A stretch of 64,000 nucleotides of DNA from Gyrodactylus bullatarudis (taxonomy: Eukaryota > Platyhelminthes > Monogenea > Gyrodactylidea > Gyrodactylidae), in contig SSNU01000173.1 in NCBI GenBank assembly GCA_012064415.1, positions 116,280 to 180,279 of the forward strand. Reading direction: 5' to 3'. The position numbers and the translations under genes are program-made. Under the pieces are notes generated by a model that saw only the letters and a list, made by a program, of their open reading frames with translations, did no database searches and had not been told where the DNA came from. This document shows positions 47,670 through 60,600 of the stretch, one piece after another. Each line of letters opens with the position of its first letter. The stretch's first letter is position 1.

Positions 47670-47970
47670 AGTCAATTACATTTTTGAGTATAGTTATTTC
47701 ATTTTTTACACTTTTGACTACACCTTCTATTCTTTATTATATTTTTGACTACACTATCTCTCATATTTAAATTTTTGACTGCAAATTTTATAGTTTTTAC
47801 TACAATTTGTAAAAAATATTTTACTTTTGACTACACATTTTTTCTATATTCTGCCACTTTGACGATATAATTCGAATAAAATTATTGAGATTTTTTGCCT
47901 TTAGTTAATTCTGTTTTTACATTTTTAACTACACTTTTCTTCATTTTTACATTTTTGACTAGACTTTATG
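47670..47970. repeat. Degenerate tandem array centred on TTTGACTACAC
   Basis: About seven irregular units of roughly 35-50 bases, each with ACATTTTTGACTACAC or a close variant, near 47700, 47740, 47775, 47825, 47920 and 47950. Confidence 0.6.
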
Positions 47971-48001
47971 TATTGAGAAAGAAAATATAAATATTATACA
48001 A

Positions 48002-48490
48002 TAGACTTGGATGAAATTTCGTAAAACTGATGAAACCGCCTGTAATTTTGTTTAAATAATCTTTGACCTATTTCTAAATCATTCCACCATGTCTGGCTGA
48101 GTAAACTCTTTAAATGATTCTTGTATCATATAAAAAAATTTCGGAAATTTTCAAATTTTGAACGTTCTTAATATTCTCTTGATTTATAATTTCATTAAAA
48201 ATGTCTCAATCTTTTACATTCAAAATCCAAGATATGAAAAACTATTTAAATAAAATATTTTAAACTATTCATAACTGAATAAAGTTAATAAAATCGAATA
48301 TAATTAACAAAAATTAAAATAAAAAACGTTCAAAATTTGAAAATTTCCGAAATTTTGTTTATATGATACAAGAATCATTTAAAGAGTTGACTCAGCCAGA
48401 CATGGTGGAATGATTTAGAAATAGGTCAAAGATTATTTAAACAAAATTACAGGCGGTTTCATCAATTTTACGAAATTTCATCCAAGTCTA
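48002..48490. mobile_element. Family F element with arms of about 167 bases
   Basis: TA-GACTTGGATGAAATTTCGT at the left and its complement CCAAGTC-TA at the right. Arms 48002-48168 and 48324-48490 are about 97 percent identical, suggesting recent insertion. The flanking TA suggests a Tc1/mariner-type target. Confidence 0.85.
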
Positions 48491-49408
48491 CATAGTGTAG
48501 TTAAAAATATAATAAAGAAAAAAAGGTGTAGTCAAAAGTGTAAAAATTGAAATAACTATACTCAAAAATGTAATTGACTCCTTCTGGTGAAAGAAGTAAA
48601 TCACTTTTATTTTTCATTCATCATATAACCAGCGTATAACCATCATACCTACAAGTAGCGTTGTGATTCAAAAATATATAGAAGTTTTCTATATATATAA
48701 ACCGTTTTTAATTTAAATTTAATGTTCTATCAAAAGCCGGAAAAACCTGATTTACTTTTTATCAATTTCTAAACTTAGACTTGGTGTCAAAAAACTTGGG
48801 CCATGTGATGAATATTTGATGCATAGTTAAAGAACGTGTAGATTTATATATACTTTCTGTAAACAGACTTTGACCATTTGATAATACACCAAATAGATCT
48901 TAGAAATTTTGTAAGAATAACTTAGACTAATTTTAAAAAATGAATTTTACCCTTAGACTCACTTTAATTAACCATCGATATTTATCATATCGATGAGCGA
49001 TTTTAGTAATTTTGGAAAATTTCTATAGGCTCACTCTAATCTACAGTCTAATATTTCTGTGAGATTAAAGGGTTACATATAATTTTTGAAAATATCTAGG
49101 CTCATTTCTTTATGACTAGTATTTCCTACCAATTTTATTGCACACGTTATGGGTTTTATTATCGCTTCTGAATAAATATTATGTTGCTTCTTCATATATT
49201 TTTGGCAATTAAAAAGAGCATATTTTATTAATAGCTTGTGTGATTTATTTTTAACAAAAACAGCAATTCAAAGTGAGAGTCATACAGACATTCGAGAATA
49301 ATCTCTACCCCACCCCCACCTCTACTAACACAATTGTTGTAAGAGATAAACTTATATATTTTCATTCGATGTAGGTTATTTTCTTGATAAACTTTATATT
49401 ATGAATAA

Positions 49409-49510
49409 GGGTTAATTCCATAATTAGCTCCAAATCTATTCGAAAAACTTCCAAAAGTAGCCCCAATTTTTTCTCAGATTTAGCCCCAAATTTTTCCAGA
49501 ATTAACCCCA
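49409..49510. mobile_element. Small element with AGCCCC repeats
   Basis: Bounded by GGGTTAATTCC and GAATTAACCCC (inverted), with three units like TTTAGCCCCAAATTTTT inside. A relative is at 53353-53475. Confidence 0.55.
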
Positions 49511-49956
49511 TCGTAATTCAGTTCATCGAATTCTGAAAGATAGTACGTTTATGAATTTCAAAATAATGTGTTTATTATCTCTACGAATAATTAAGAATGT
49601 TTTTCAAGAAATCTATTTATGAAGTGTTCTATGTATTCTCGGACATAGAGTATACATGATTTGATTTATGAATAATTAATAATTTCTTGATTTTACAATA
49701 AACTTTTATGATTTCATCTTATGACTTTGCTAACTGCTGTGAGCTCTTATTCTTCGAAAGAGGAAGGCAAAAATTTCATTCAGGGTTATTCGATTGTTAC
49801 TCAGAAATCATTAAAAGTTAAGAAATTAACAACAAGTACTATATTTAGATGTGTGTTATTAAAGATTGTAAAGCCTTCGTGCGATTTAGTCAAAGAAAAA
49901 ATGAAATACACTATGCTTAACTTCAATTAAAAGTCATTGGTGTATCTTTAATCTTA

Positions 49957-50705
49957 AGTTGGTTGATATGAAGTTGGGAATCTATGATTTTTACAGAAAT
50001 CTCGATTTTTTTCATCAAAAATTCGAAATTTATGAAGATTTTTTGGAATCCTACCCATGTGCCGCACAATTACCAATTAAAGAAATTAAAATTCTGAAAA
50101 AAAATTATTTTTATGAAAAAATTGGGAAATTTTTCAAATTCCCATCTGGCACTAAAGTCCCATTTTTTCGAACTTTGAGCTGAAAATTTTTGTTGATTAG
50201 AAAGTGGGAGGCTGATCAAAAGATGTTTTTCAGGATCAAGATTAGACAAGAAAGCTGACTAGCACCGTCAAGTTATCGACAGTTACCCCATTTTTGAGAG
50301 ATTTTGAATCATCGAAATTTCATTGATTTTCAAGTACTGAAAATGATCAAAAAAACGAAATTCCGCTCCCAAACGGTACTTGGAATGTGCATCAGATAAG
50401 ATTCAGTTGAGTTGATTTTCTTGTCTAATCCTGATCGTGAAAAAACTCTTTCGATCAGCCTCCCACTTTGAAATCAATAAAAAAATTTAGCTCATAGTTC
50501 GAGAAATGGAATTTTGGCGCCAAATTGGAATTTTAAAATGGCCATATTTTGCATAAAAATATATTTTTTTCAGAAGTTTTTTCTTCAAATAATAAAAGTG
50601 GGCCACATGAGTAGTTTTCCAAAAAACCTTTAACAAATTCTTATTCTTGATGAAAAAATTGAGATTTCTGTAAAAATCATAGATTCCCAACTTCATATCA
50701 ATTAG
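49957..50705 (+). mobile_element. Family A element, full-length copy 1 of an inverted pair
   Basis: Starts AGTTGGTTGATATGAAGTTG and ends CTTCATATCAATTAG. About 99 percent identical to the reverse complement of 53608-54358, but the outer flanks differ, so these are two insertions of one subfamily. It has no ORF longer than about 75 codons. Confidence 0.85.
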
Positions 50706-50741
50706 NTAAAAATCATAGATTCCCAACTTCATATCAATTAG
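50706..50741. other. Undetermined base and 35-base duplication at an assembly join
   Basis: The n at 50706 is preceded (50671-50705) and followed (50707-50741) by the same 35 bases, TAAAAATCATAGATTCCCAA onward. This is what two overlapping contig ends joined without merging would produce. Confidence 0.85.
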
Positions 50742-53352
50742 CTTTAGATCAACGAATTTAATTGGGTTTAGAGGTGCAGATCGAAAAAGGAAAATGAAAT
50801 CAAAACCGATAAAATAAAAATTTTTGCCCAAAACAATCATATTTCTAAATACTTGGCCTACTTCAGAGTAGGATTATAATATGGAAAATTTGTTTCAAGA
50901 GTCAATTACAGAATGTGTTGTTTCCCAAGCACCAAAACTGGTATATTCATAGAGTAGATTTACTTAATAAGTCTCATAACAATTTTGCAACTTTATTAGA
51001 GGAAATAATGTAAATTCAATTGAAAATCTTCAAAATTAAAAATGTTTTTTTTAGTTTATAATTTTTAGTAGTGGTCTCGTTTATCTATAGCATGAAAAGA
51101 TATATTGAAACGAAATTTGATTGGATGATGTTGAAATACACGGAAATTAACTTAATCATTTCGACAAGCGATTTTAGTCAATTAGGATATTTTCGCCCTA
51201 GTCTTGTCCTCAGTGTTCACCTGAACAGTATCTCTATTGAAGATGGAAAGCTAGTTAATATTATTTGTTTTTTTGTGCTCATAAAAATCGAATATTGATC
51301 TCTCTGTAACTTCTAAAAAGTTTTCCAGTAAGATGGAAATTTGGCTAAAATCATAAATTCCCATTTTCATATTAACTAGTAGCTGTACTTTTAGAGCTTA
51401 TCGTTTAATTTGTTTTTGAAAGAAAACCATAAACATTGTATTATTGTTGTTAAATAAGTGTATTTCATTTAAATCTAAACATCCTCAAAGTCATCTTCAC
51501 AAGAGAAAAGGGGGATTAGTGGGAATACTCAATCTAATTCTGGTTCCTTTCAATGTTTAGTACAGTATCCCATCTAATCATTTCCAAATCTTTGCATAAT
51601 TATGAAAAAAGGATATCAAAACTCTCATGGGAAATTAAAATTTGACAGAAACTGGAAATATTTTGGCTAAAAGTTAATTTATGTCAGTTAGTTCTTCTTC
51701 TAATTATAATTTTTCCCCATTAATCCAACAGTTTCAATGTGTATTGAACATACTTTTTTTTTTCTAATACATTAGTCAATTAAGCTAAGTGTATATATTT
51801 CAATATATAGAATAGAAATTATTTAAAAGTATTTTATTACACATTACTGTATTTATTGTTGACAATCTGAAGGGCTTGATCTTGTCTCTCTTTTGTAGAT
51901 TACTGATTTCTTTGGTTTTGTGTAAAATTTTTATCAGCCCGTAAATACAAATTCAAATCCTTGCCTTTTTACAACCAATCAGGAGACAACGGGTTTCAAC
52001 CAATGAAATTCGAGTAATCCTTTGAACCCATTGAAATCTAAAAATTCACATTTTTTCAATGATTTCAGAGCTTAACCTTTAGCTGTTCAACATTTTCAAA
52101 AATTAAATTCATTTCCAATTGAACAGATAAAATACAAGACTTCATACTATGGTTTAAATGATCTTGAGATCATAGATCTAAAAAATATCTTCTGATTGTT
52201 CTTCCGAAGTACATTTGTTATTTTGAGTACGAAAATAATTTCGAAAGTGAACAGTTGAAATCCTTGGCAAGAAACAAAATGGCATGACCAAATTGACACA
52301 CAATTCGAAAAAAAACTAAAGCGAACTGCTTTCCAGTTGTATGAGAAGAAAATTTCAAGTTTGATAAGAGAATCGAAAATTTCAGCTTCCTCTCATATAT
52401 TATTCAATAGAAATACAATAACAATTATCTTAGAAAAACTGGAATATTAGAATAGGAAGTAGAAGATTTGATATTTTTATATAAAGTTGCGGATGAAATT
52501 AATTTTTTGATTATTGGCATGTCTACATACGAAAAATTAACTTTAAACTAAATTCTTTTAAGATTGAATACAACTGAACGAATGCTCTCAAACAATTGCA
52601 CCCTTCAAAACATTTCGTCTGAAATATTTACCCCATGTAAAGCTAGTTGACAGTTGGCGCCAGATATAGATTATTTAAACTTTAAAGTGAAGTTTTCTTT
52701 TATTCTTCATCATTAACACCAAATTTCGCTCTAAAAATTCTAATAAGATAAAAAAAAATTATAAATCTTTTAAATAAAATTCTTTTTTTTTCATGATTGT
52801 TGTAACCTTGACTAAAATATGAACAAAATTAATTTTTAAAAATTAAAATTACTCTTATTATTTTATGAATATTTAAAATCGTTAAGTAAAAAGATTTTTA
52901 TTTAAAAAAATTTTGTTTATGTTGAAAAATCCTCGAAGATACATCAACTGGCGGTTTTGTCCACGATAACACAAATTTAACAAGATCTAAATCTTCCTAT
53001 ACACCAGTGTTTCTTCTTTCCCAATCGATCATTATCCCAATCGAATCCAGAGAAATCTATCCGTAAGTTGTAATGCAGTCGAAAAGATCATGTCATAGCA
53101 GAATAGATAACTTTCTGGGAATTCTTTTATTAAGACTAATCAGAGTTGGATACCAACTGTCAACGAGCAGGAGTGGTTTCGTGATGTCTGTGAATATGTT
53201 TTACGATAACATTTACAAGATTTTTTCCAGTGAACAATTATAATTATAAGATATATCTTATGAGAGATATCTTTTGAGATGGTTATATCAAGTTTATTTA
53301 CGAGAAATTAGTTGGAACAACGAATCAATCAATTTACTCGTGTCAATCTTAT
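50742..53352. other. AT-rich region with repeat fragments
   Basis: Family F pieces near 51,010-51,215, a family A right end (AATTCCCATTTTCATATTAAC) at about 51355-51382, and paired CCAAT motifs at about 51975-52005. No gene seen. Confidence 0.45.
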
Positions 53353-53475
53353 AGGGTTAATTCCACAAGTAGCCCCAAAGTGGGAATAATCCTAAAACAA
53401 GCCGCATTCAAGAAATTTTTTCTCAGATTTAGCCCCAAATTTTTCCCATCGTAATTCAGTTCATCGAATTCTGAG
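53353..53475. mobile_element. Small element with AGCCCC repeats, second copy
   Basis: GGGTTAATTCCACAAGTAGCC to CATCGTAATTCAGTTCATCG, in the same orientation as 49409-49530 and with shared flank CATCGTAATTCAGTTCATCG. Confidence 0.55.
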
Positions 53476-53607
53476 AATTTCAACTTTTTTGAAATATTAA
53501 TATAATTTGTTTATCATCTCTATTAACAATAAATATTCAAAAGCCTTGTATTGAATTTGTATGGGGTTAAAATCCTTTTGAGTAAATTTGTTTTAACTTT
53601 ACATAAT

Positions 53608-54358
53608 CCTAATTGATATGAAGTTGGGAATCTATGATTTTTACAGAAATCTCAATTTTTTCATCAAGAATAAGAATTTGTTAAAGGTTTTTTGGAAAAC
53701 TACTCATGTGGCCCACTTTTATTATTTGAAGAAAAAACTTCTGAAAAAAATATATTTTTATGCAAAATATGGCCATTTTAAAATTCCAATTTGGCGCCAA
53801 AATTCCATTTCTCGAACTATGAGCTAAATTTTTTTATTGATTTCAAAGTGGGAGGCTGATCGAAAGAGTTTTTTCACGATCAGGATTAGACAAGAAAATC
53901 AACTCAACTGAATCTTATCTGATGCACATTCCAAGTACCGTTTGGGAGCGGAATTTCGTTTTTTTGATCATTTTCAGTACTTGAAAATCAATGAAATTTC
54001 GATGATTCAAAATCTCTCAAAAATGGGGTAACTGTCGATAACTTGACGGTGCTAGTCAGCTTTCTTGTCTAATCTTGATCCTGAAAAACATCTTTTGATC
54101 AGCCTCCCACTTTCTAATCAACAAAAATTTTCAGCTCAAAGTTCGAAAAAATGGGACTTTAGTGCCAGATGGGAATTTGAAAAATTTCCCAATTTTTTCA
54201 TAAAAATAATTTTTTTTCAGAATTTTAATTTCTTTAATTGGTAATTGTGCGGCACATGGGTAGGATTCCAAAAAATCTTCATAAATTTCGAATTTTTGAT
54301 GAAAAAAATCGAGATTTCTGTAAAAATCATAGATTCCCAACTTCATATCAACCAACTT
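53608..54358 (-). mobile_element. Family A element, full-length copy 2 of an inverted pair
   Basis: Reverse complement of 49957-50705 with very few changes. Left end CCTAATTGATATGAAGTTGG, right end CTTCATATCAACCAACTT. Confidence 0.85.
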
Positions 54359-54608
54359 ATAGTATGGTAAAAAAATTAAAAATAAAGATTTTCGGAATTC
54401 CCTAAAGTCTGAGGAAGATACACCAATTTATAATTCTCAAAAAAATCAATCACTATCCAATGTAAATAAAAATCTATTCAGTTTAAATCATTTGTCCAAT
54501 GAGGACGCTAGAAAATCTCTGATTATACGGGTAAAAAGGGTTATTGATCTCTTCTTATTGTGTATATGGAACTTTTACAATTATAAAATAACTCTCGTTA
54601 TAATCAAG

Positions 54609-57600
54609 ATGACTGAAACTAAGGAACAAGAGAATCGGAAAAGTGCTGAATTAATCTCGAAAATACCGGTCGTTCGTTCAAAAAGGAATTCCATCATCAG
54701 AACAATCGAAAATTGTCGCAAGGCTATTGAAATTTCTGATGCCTGCTTGCGGAATGCAGATCTTCAGGTGAGCCAGTGCTTTTTCGATGAATCCCAATTT
54801 TCTAAAAATTTTTTTCACAGATTTATCTGATTGGTTCCAACTTTTATTCAATTTTAATCCAGAGTACTTGACTATTTCAATAGAATCAAGTTTTACTAAC
54901 ACTAGAATTCATTAAAGTACTCAAGAATTTTATTTATTTCGACCCCAGACGATAGTGACTGAAAGTTTACTGTTTTATTTCGTTGGTCAAGTATTTAATA
55001 TCTAAAACATCACTTGGAAGAATCATTCCTCTCTTTTAAGAGGTCTGTTTGAACTTTTTATTTAATTTAATGCATAGACAGTGATTGGAAAGACGAATAT
55101 TAATATTCACTCTATCAAAGTGAATTATTTCCAAGTTTTTCTTCAAGTGAGTGTGATCTTTCTCTCTTGCTCATTGAGATGCATTCTAGTTTAAAAAGTT
55201 TACTTGATATTTAATTTCTCGAATGAGTGATCGTTGATCATATCGAGGATAAGTTTGATTGAATAAAAAACCATAAAACTCATGTCCAAAAGGGGGAAAA
55301 GTTTTTTTTTAAGTTTTATAAAATCTCATCGCTCAATGGTTGATACTGCCAAGAAATCTATCGAGTAAAGAACTCAAAATTCTAAAACCAATAAATTTGC
55401 CAAAAATCCATTCTAATGCTAGTTGACATCAAGATGAAAATTCAATATTTTCCTCCAAAAAGTCAGGAAAAAATTTATTTTGGAATTCCATAATAAAATG
55501 AGGCATTAAGCTTCGGAAATTAAAAAAAATTATTGAAAAATTCAAATTCTTTGTCTAATGTTGATCGCGAATATCTGCATTTAACTGTTTCGAATCTTTG
55601 AAATCGATAAAAGTTTTGAGCTCAAAAGTTGAAAAAGTGGAAATTTGATGCATTTTCGAAATTCGAAAAACGGCCTAATTTTTGGTCAGATTGATTGTTT
55701 TCAAAATTTTTTTTTATTTCCACAACTCATTAGCTTATTAGTTAGAAGAATAATTCTTTTCTTGACTTTTCGAAGAAAAATATTAAATTTTTTGTAAAAA
55801 AAGTAAATTCTCATTTTCATGTCAATTAGGTTTAGAAAAGCTTTTCATTAGTTTCATGTGTCAGATATACGAAGTGGTTCAAATCATATAATTCTATTTA
55901 AAAGACACTAAAAATGGTTATTATTTCTGAAAGGAGTACTACAATTCTTTCGAATCCCAGCGTTGTACCTAGGAAAATTTATCTCTTCTTTATTGAGAAA
56001 AAAATCTTTTGAAAAATTCTGAGAACATTTTTCGTGGTGTTGATATTATAGGAAATACTGAATTTATCGTGCGAAAGTTTACTTTCTATTTTTCACAAAA
56101 AACTTTAAATCAATAGTATATATACAGTAGGGCAAGTCAAATATTTTTTTCCGAACAATGTTCAGGCTGCAATGTGAATCTGTTAGATCTAACTTAGAAA
56201 ATGCCATTTATGAAATTTATATTCTGAAATTTTTAATTTTCTGATACCTCAAAATCCCATTTTCCCAAACATCTTCAACATATCCCAAATTGATCGGAAT
56301 TTTTTACTAGAATAGACAGTCCTGATTAAAAATATCTTACGAACCTATTTCAGTTTGAAATTGCATTCAAACGGCTCAAAATATAGATTTTAATCGATTG
56401 TAGTAAAATAATTCATTGAAAATAGTTAGCGCTAATTCAAAAAATTGGCTTTTTCAATTGCGATTCGGGGTATCTAAGCAAACTTTAGAATACATGGTTT
56501 AATAGGAAAATTTTTACGTTGAAAAATTCCCTTGAAACTGAGCTTTGCACATCCGGATGTAAAAAAATTTTCTTCTCTCATTAATAACAATAACTCATTC
56601 TAACATCCCAGCAAATAGACAAAACTTTTGATTCTGTGTACAGTGTACAGTCTTTATGAATATTTTATTGGGAAATTTCAGGTAAATTGGATAAATAAAC
56701 TCAATGAAGAGAGGGAGTGAGGATCTTATTTACTTGGAATACAGTTTATTATTTGATAGAAATAACAGAATTGTCTGAAAAACGAATAAAAATAGTACGT
56801 TTAATTGTTTTTTATCGATGGATTTGTTATCCAGTTATCAAAGAGAGACATTTACACAACACTAAATACTGAAGGGTTTTATTTTTATTTATTGATTATG
56901 AATCAATGAAAGTTTCTAATTACCTTGTCTGTAGAATGTTGCTCTATCTTGAAAACAATATCACTTTTGCATCAAGGATTTGATAGCTCTGTTGTGTCTC
57001 TCTGAACAAGACGTAGAACAATCTAATGGAAGAAGCCCAGAAATCGAATCTAAAGCAACAAATTAGAAGGGATTTTCAGAATTTTAGCCCATCTCTTTGA
57101 GATCTCATCAGAACTGGCCAGAACTTTTAGGGGTCTCTTTGCAAGAACCCTCAACTACTCTGGTCTATCTGAGCTTTTTTTCACTGTTGCTATTTGTTAA
57201 AGAAGTGTGGTGTATTTTTCTGCTTCCTGATTTTTTTTTAAATTTTACTAATTCTTTGTGTATTATGATTTTTCATGTCACACTACGGATGCTCCTATAG
57301 TAGTAACTGGACTAGGATGAACTTGAATGAAATTAATTTTGTTTAAATTCTAAATTATTGAAATAAAAAAGTTCAATTCAGCAAAGCATGGTGGAATTAT
57401 TCTGACATACTGCAATTTGATATTTTTTTTCATTGCAGGCATTAAGAAATTCGATCTTAGCTTAGTAAATACTAAGGACCCAGAATAATACCTTGCCAAT
57501 CATCGAATTTTTCAATATTCAACTTTAACCCTTTGGGTGCCGATGGACATTTTTCAATATTTTCGAACTTTTGTAACTCTATTAGTTTGGGAAAATTCTG

Positions 57601-60600
57601 GATCAATAAAAGTTTAATTTGAAGTCCAAACAGCTCCTACTGCTCAAAAGTATTGTTAGAAAAAGAAAAGATAATTCACAATTTCCTACTAATAATATGG
57701 GAGAAGAAAATTTCATCATTGATTGCCTAGAAATAGATAGCAATAAAATCGTGCACTCAGAGATTCCAGGGAGATATATCTAAGCATTAGAATAATGGAA
57801 AGACTGCATAAATCATGAGAGAATCATGAAAATGCATTCAACTACTCCTCTCTTGATGAATACTACAAGAGAAGGGAGGCATATATATATTTTTCCATCA
57901 TGATAAAATGGGTTTTGTCCCCTATTCCCTTCAATGTATCAAAAGAATTATGTTTAAAATGTCAATGTTTCTTTATTTAAAATAAAAATTTAATAAAATA
58001 AGTAGATCGGCTTGCTAGATATTGAACTTAACACAATGTGTATCTTTGACGCGTGGTTTAAATAGTTTATAGTTTGGACGAAATCTTTCACAATTGCAAC
58101 AAAACCGCGATCTTACATTATCCTACCAAATTTCACTTCAAAATATCTTTTCATGCTTCTTTAATGTTTTGTTTTTTGATCGAAAAACGTTTTTTATTAG
58201 TTTAATGATTCATGCTAAATTAAGAACCGTTAAGCAATTCTAGCTCAATCTTTTTCCTGACTTTTTCTTCTTCTGAGAGGAAAATTACCAAATTATTTTA
58301 CGGTAAAGGCCTAAACTGAGTTCAAAGGACAACCGATTTTTACAAATTTCGAAAGGGATAGGCCAGAGTTTCAATATTGAACCAAGAGATTGAAATTTCA
58401 TCAAATTTTAGAGGATGGTTGATTCTTTTCCTTTCATAGGATAAATGTCAAATAATGTTAGGGAATCATTCTAGACTTCCAGACGTGATAATACAGCCAT
58501 GTTTTCTAATTTCTTTTTTTTAATTCTCTCAACTACATAGAATCAATACAGGAATTTCTTGAATTCATTAAATGCTACAATCAAAGTTTCCCTAAATAAA
58601 TACATTGACATTTGATAATGTGTAAAAGCATTTTGTTCTCTCTGAAATTACATTTGAAAAAGAAAATTTAGGGCAAGCAGTAGCATGCGTATGTTTATCA
58701 ATTGATTATTTTCAGGCTTGGATTAGTTTTTTCTCTTGAAATAGTCAGCAAGGGTTAAGTAGGTTTTATCCTTTATCCCAAGCACAAGTTTTTGGTTTGA
58801 ATGAGTTGATTATTTCAATGGGATTGTTTCACAATTTCATTGAATTCATCATCAATGAATTGTGTGAAAATAAATCTTCAACTTCTTTTCGGATGGTTTG
58901 TGTTAAATCAATAACTATATTTTGATTGATGAATATATATTGAGAGTTTGGTATGAATAATTAATCCTTAAAAGTATCAATAATTGTATGCCGAAGCAGA
59001 TGAGTTCGTCTTCCTACTCACATCCATACATTGAATACCTTTCTGTATCTATCTAATGATTATGTTTTAATCCAAAGAATGTCAATCAAACCACTCAAAC
59101 ACACTCTAATTGATAGATATTAATGCATTAGATGAGTATTTATTTCTTATTTCATTCCTGGTCTACTCCAAATACAGTATATATTTCATCAATCCAAACA
59201 CACACTCTGGTCAAGTTATCTAATCTGATAGAGAAATGATATCAGCATAAAAATTACCAAAGATAATCCCAATAATAATACCATGAAAAGATTCTAATAT
59301 AATATTGTCCAGTTTGGTAGAGAATATTTTGCTGATTTCAAATATCTATTTATCTTAAAACCTAGGATTCGAAAAAAATAGTGATGTTGAATAGCTCTAG
59401 AAGATCTATGTCCTTCTGTAAAGAAAGGCAACGTCGTGCAAGTCGTGTTTTCAGTTCTTATCGAATAACTCTTAAACACTATTTTAGAATTCGATTCACT
59501 TTGAATTTGGTCAGATTTCGATCAAAGATTTAGCTTTCAGCTTTAAAAAATGTATTTAAAGATCATGGTTTAGTCTTCCTTTACAAGGATATTCGCTTGT
59601 ATTTTGTTATGTAAATCCTTGTAATAGAAATTCTTTACTGTCAAGTTAATGTCGACTAAATGGGAAGAAGGGTGAAGCTCTTGATATTTTATTCTCAATC
59701 CCTTGTCATTAACGCTTACAATTGAAATAAGAACATGGAAATATCTTTTGAAGACGAGATAATTCCATAGGGTTTCCCCTTTAGTTGTTTACTTAAATAA
59801 AATAAAAAGATTTAAAACATATAAACAAGGATGTTTAGACGATTCTAAGATACATTGGCGGTCTCATCCTTTGCTTTACAGTTGTGAACATTTGATTTTT
59901 TCTAGGATCGATTTTCGTAGACGCAAAATAATTTCTATAGTTTGCTTATTGTCAGATAAAAATGTCTTTTCAACCTTGACCGTAAAAATATTCCTTTTCC
60001 AGTTCAAAAAGGTATTTTTAAAATATCCTTAATAAGAATTCTTTGTTGAAGGAAGTTATGAAATCTGTTTAAAACTCTATCTACAATCAGTTTCTTACGC
60101 ACAATCTTCTCTAGCATTCTCGATATTCAGGTAACGGAATTCCATCTATGGCCCTTTAGATAGAGCTTTTCTTGAAAACACTCATTTGAATACGTAGCAT
60201 CAATCTTTCAACGTTCTCAAACACTCCAGTCACTAACCAATCAAAAGACTATTGAGATAATGCAAATTTTTCTTATTGCAAGGATTAATGTCTTTGATTC
60301 AAAAAAATCATCATCTTAAGATTTCTTAATGATTTTCATACCTTCCTGAGGTTTCCTCAATCAAAATACGTTGGTTGATATGAAGTTGGGAATCTATGAT
60401 TTTTACAGGAATCTCAATTTTTCATCAAAAATTCGTAGTGAAAAATTTCAAGTAGTGAAAATGATCAAAAAATCGAATTTCAGCTCCCAAACGATAATAA
60501 GGCTATGCATCAGATAAGATTCAGTTGAGTTGATTTTCTTGTCTAATCCTGATCTTGAAAAAACCCTCCAACTTTCAAATCGATAAAAATTTTCGGTTAA

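Larger units (their letters stand above)
47535..48945. mobile_element. Large foldback with a nested family F element and a degenerate tandem array
   Basis: Left arm 47535-47740 and right arm about 48515-48945 share in inverted form TTGGTGTATCATCAAATATT, GACACCAAGTCTAAGTTTAG and GAGTCAATTACATTTTTGAG. Inside, 47670-47970 is a degenerate array of TTTTTGACTACAC-centred units. The family F element 48002-48490 sits between. Confidence 0.7.

Noticed and set aside
49721..49930. 69-codon ORF with ATG
   Set aside because: Codon use is mildly gene-like, but there is no homology, no promoter and no splice context; it sits between repeats.
49959..54355. Repeated peptides beginning M(V)DMKLGIYDFYRNL in several places
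   Set aside because: Chance translation of family A terminal repeats; the frame is not kept between copies.
54490..54515. GTCC-AATGA-GGAC stem near the syntaphilin-like exon, similar to hammerhead stem II
   Set aside because: Followed by GCTA rather than GAAA and with no CTGATGA before it.
57097..57300. 67-codon hydrophobic frame in the syntaphilin-like gene intron
   Set aside because: Non-ATG start and T-rich composition; hydrophobicity follows from poly-T DNA.
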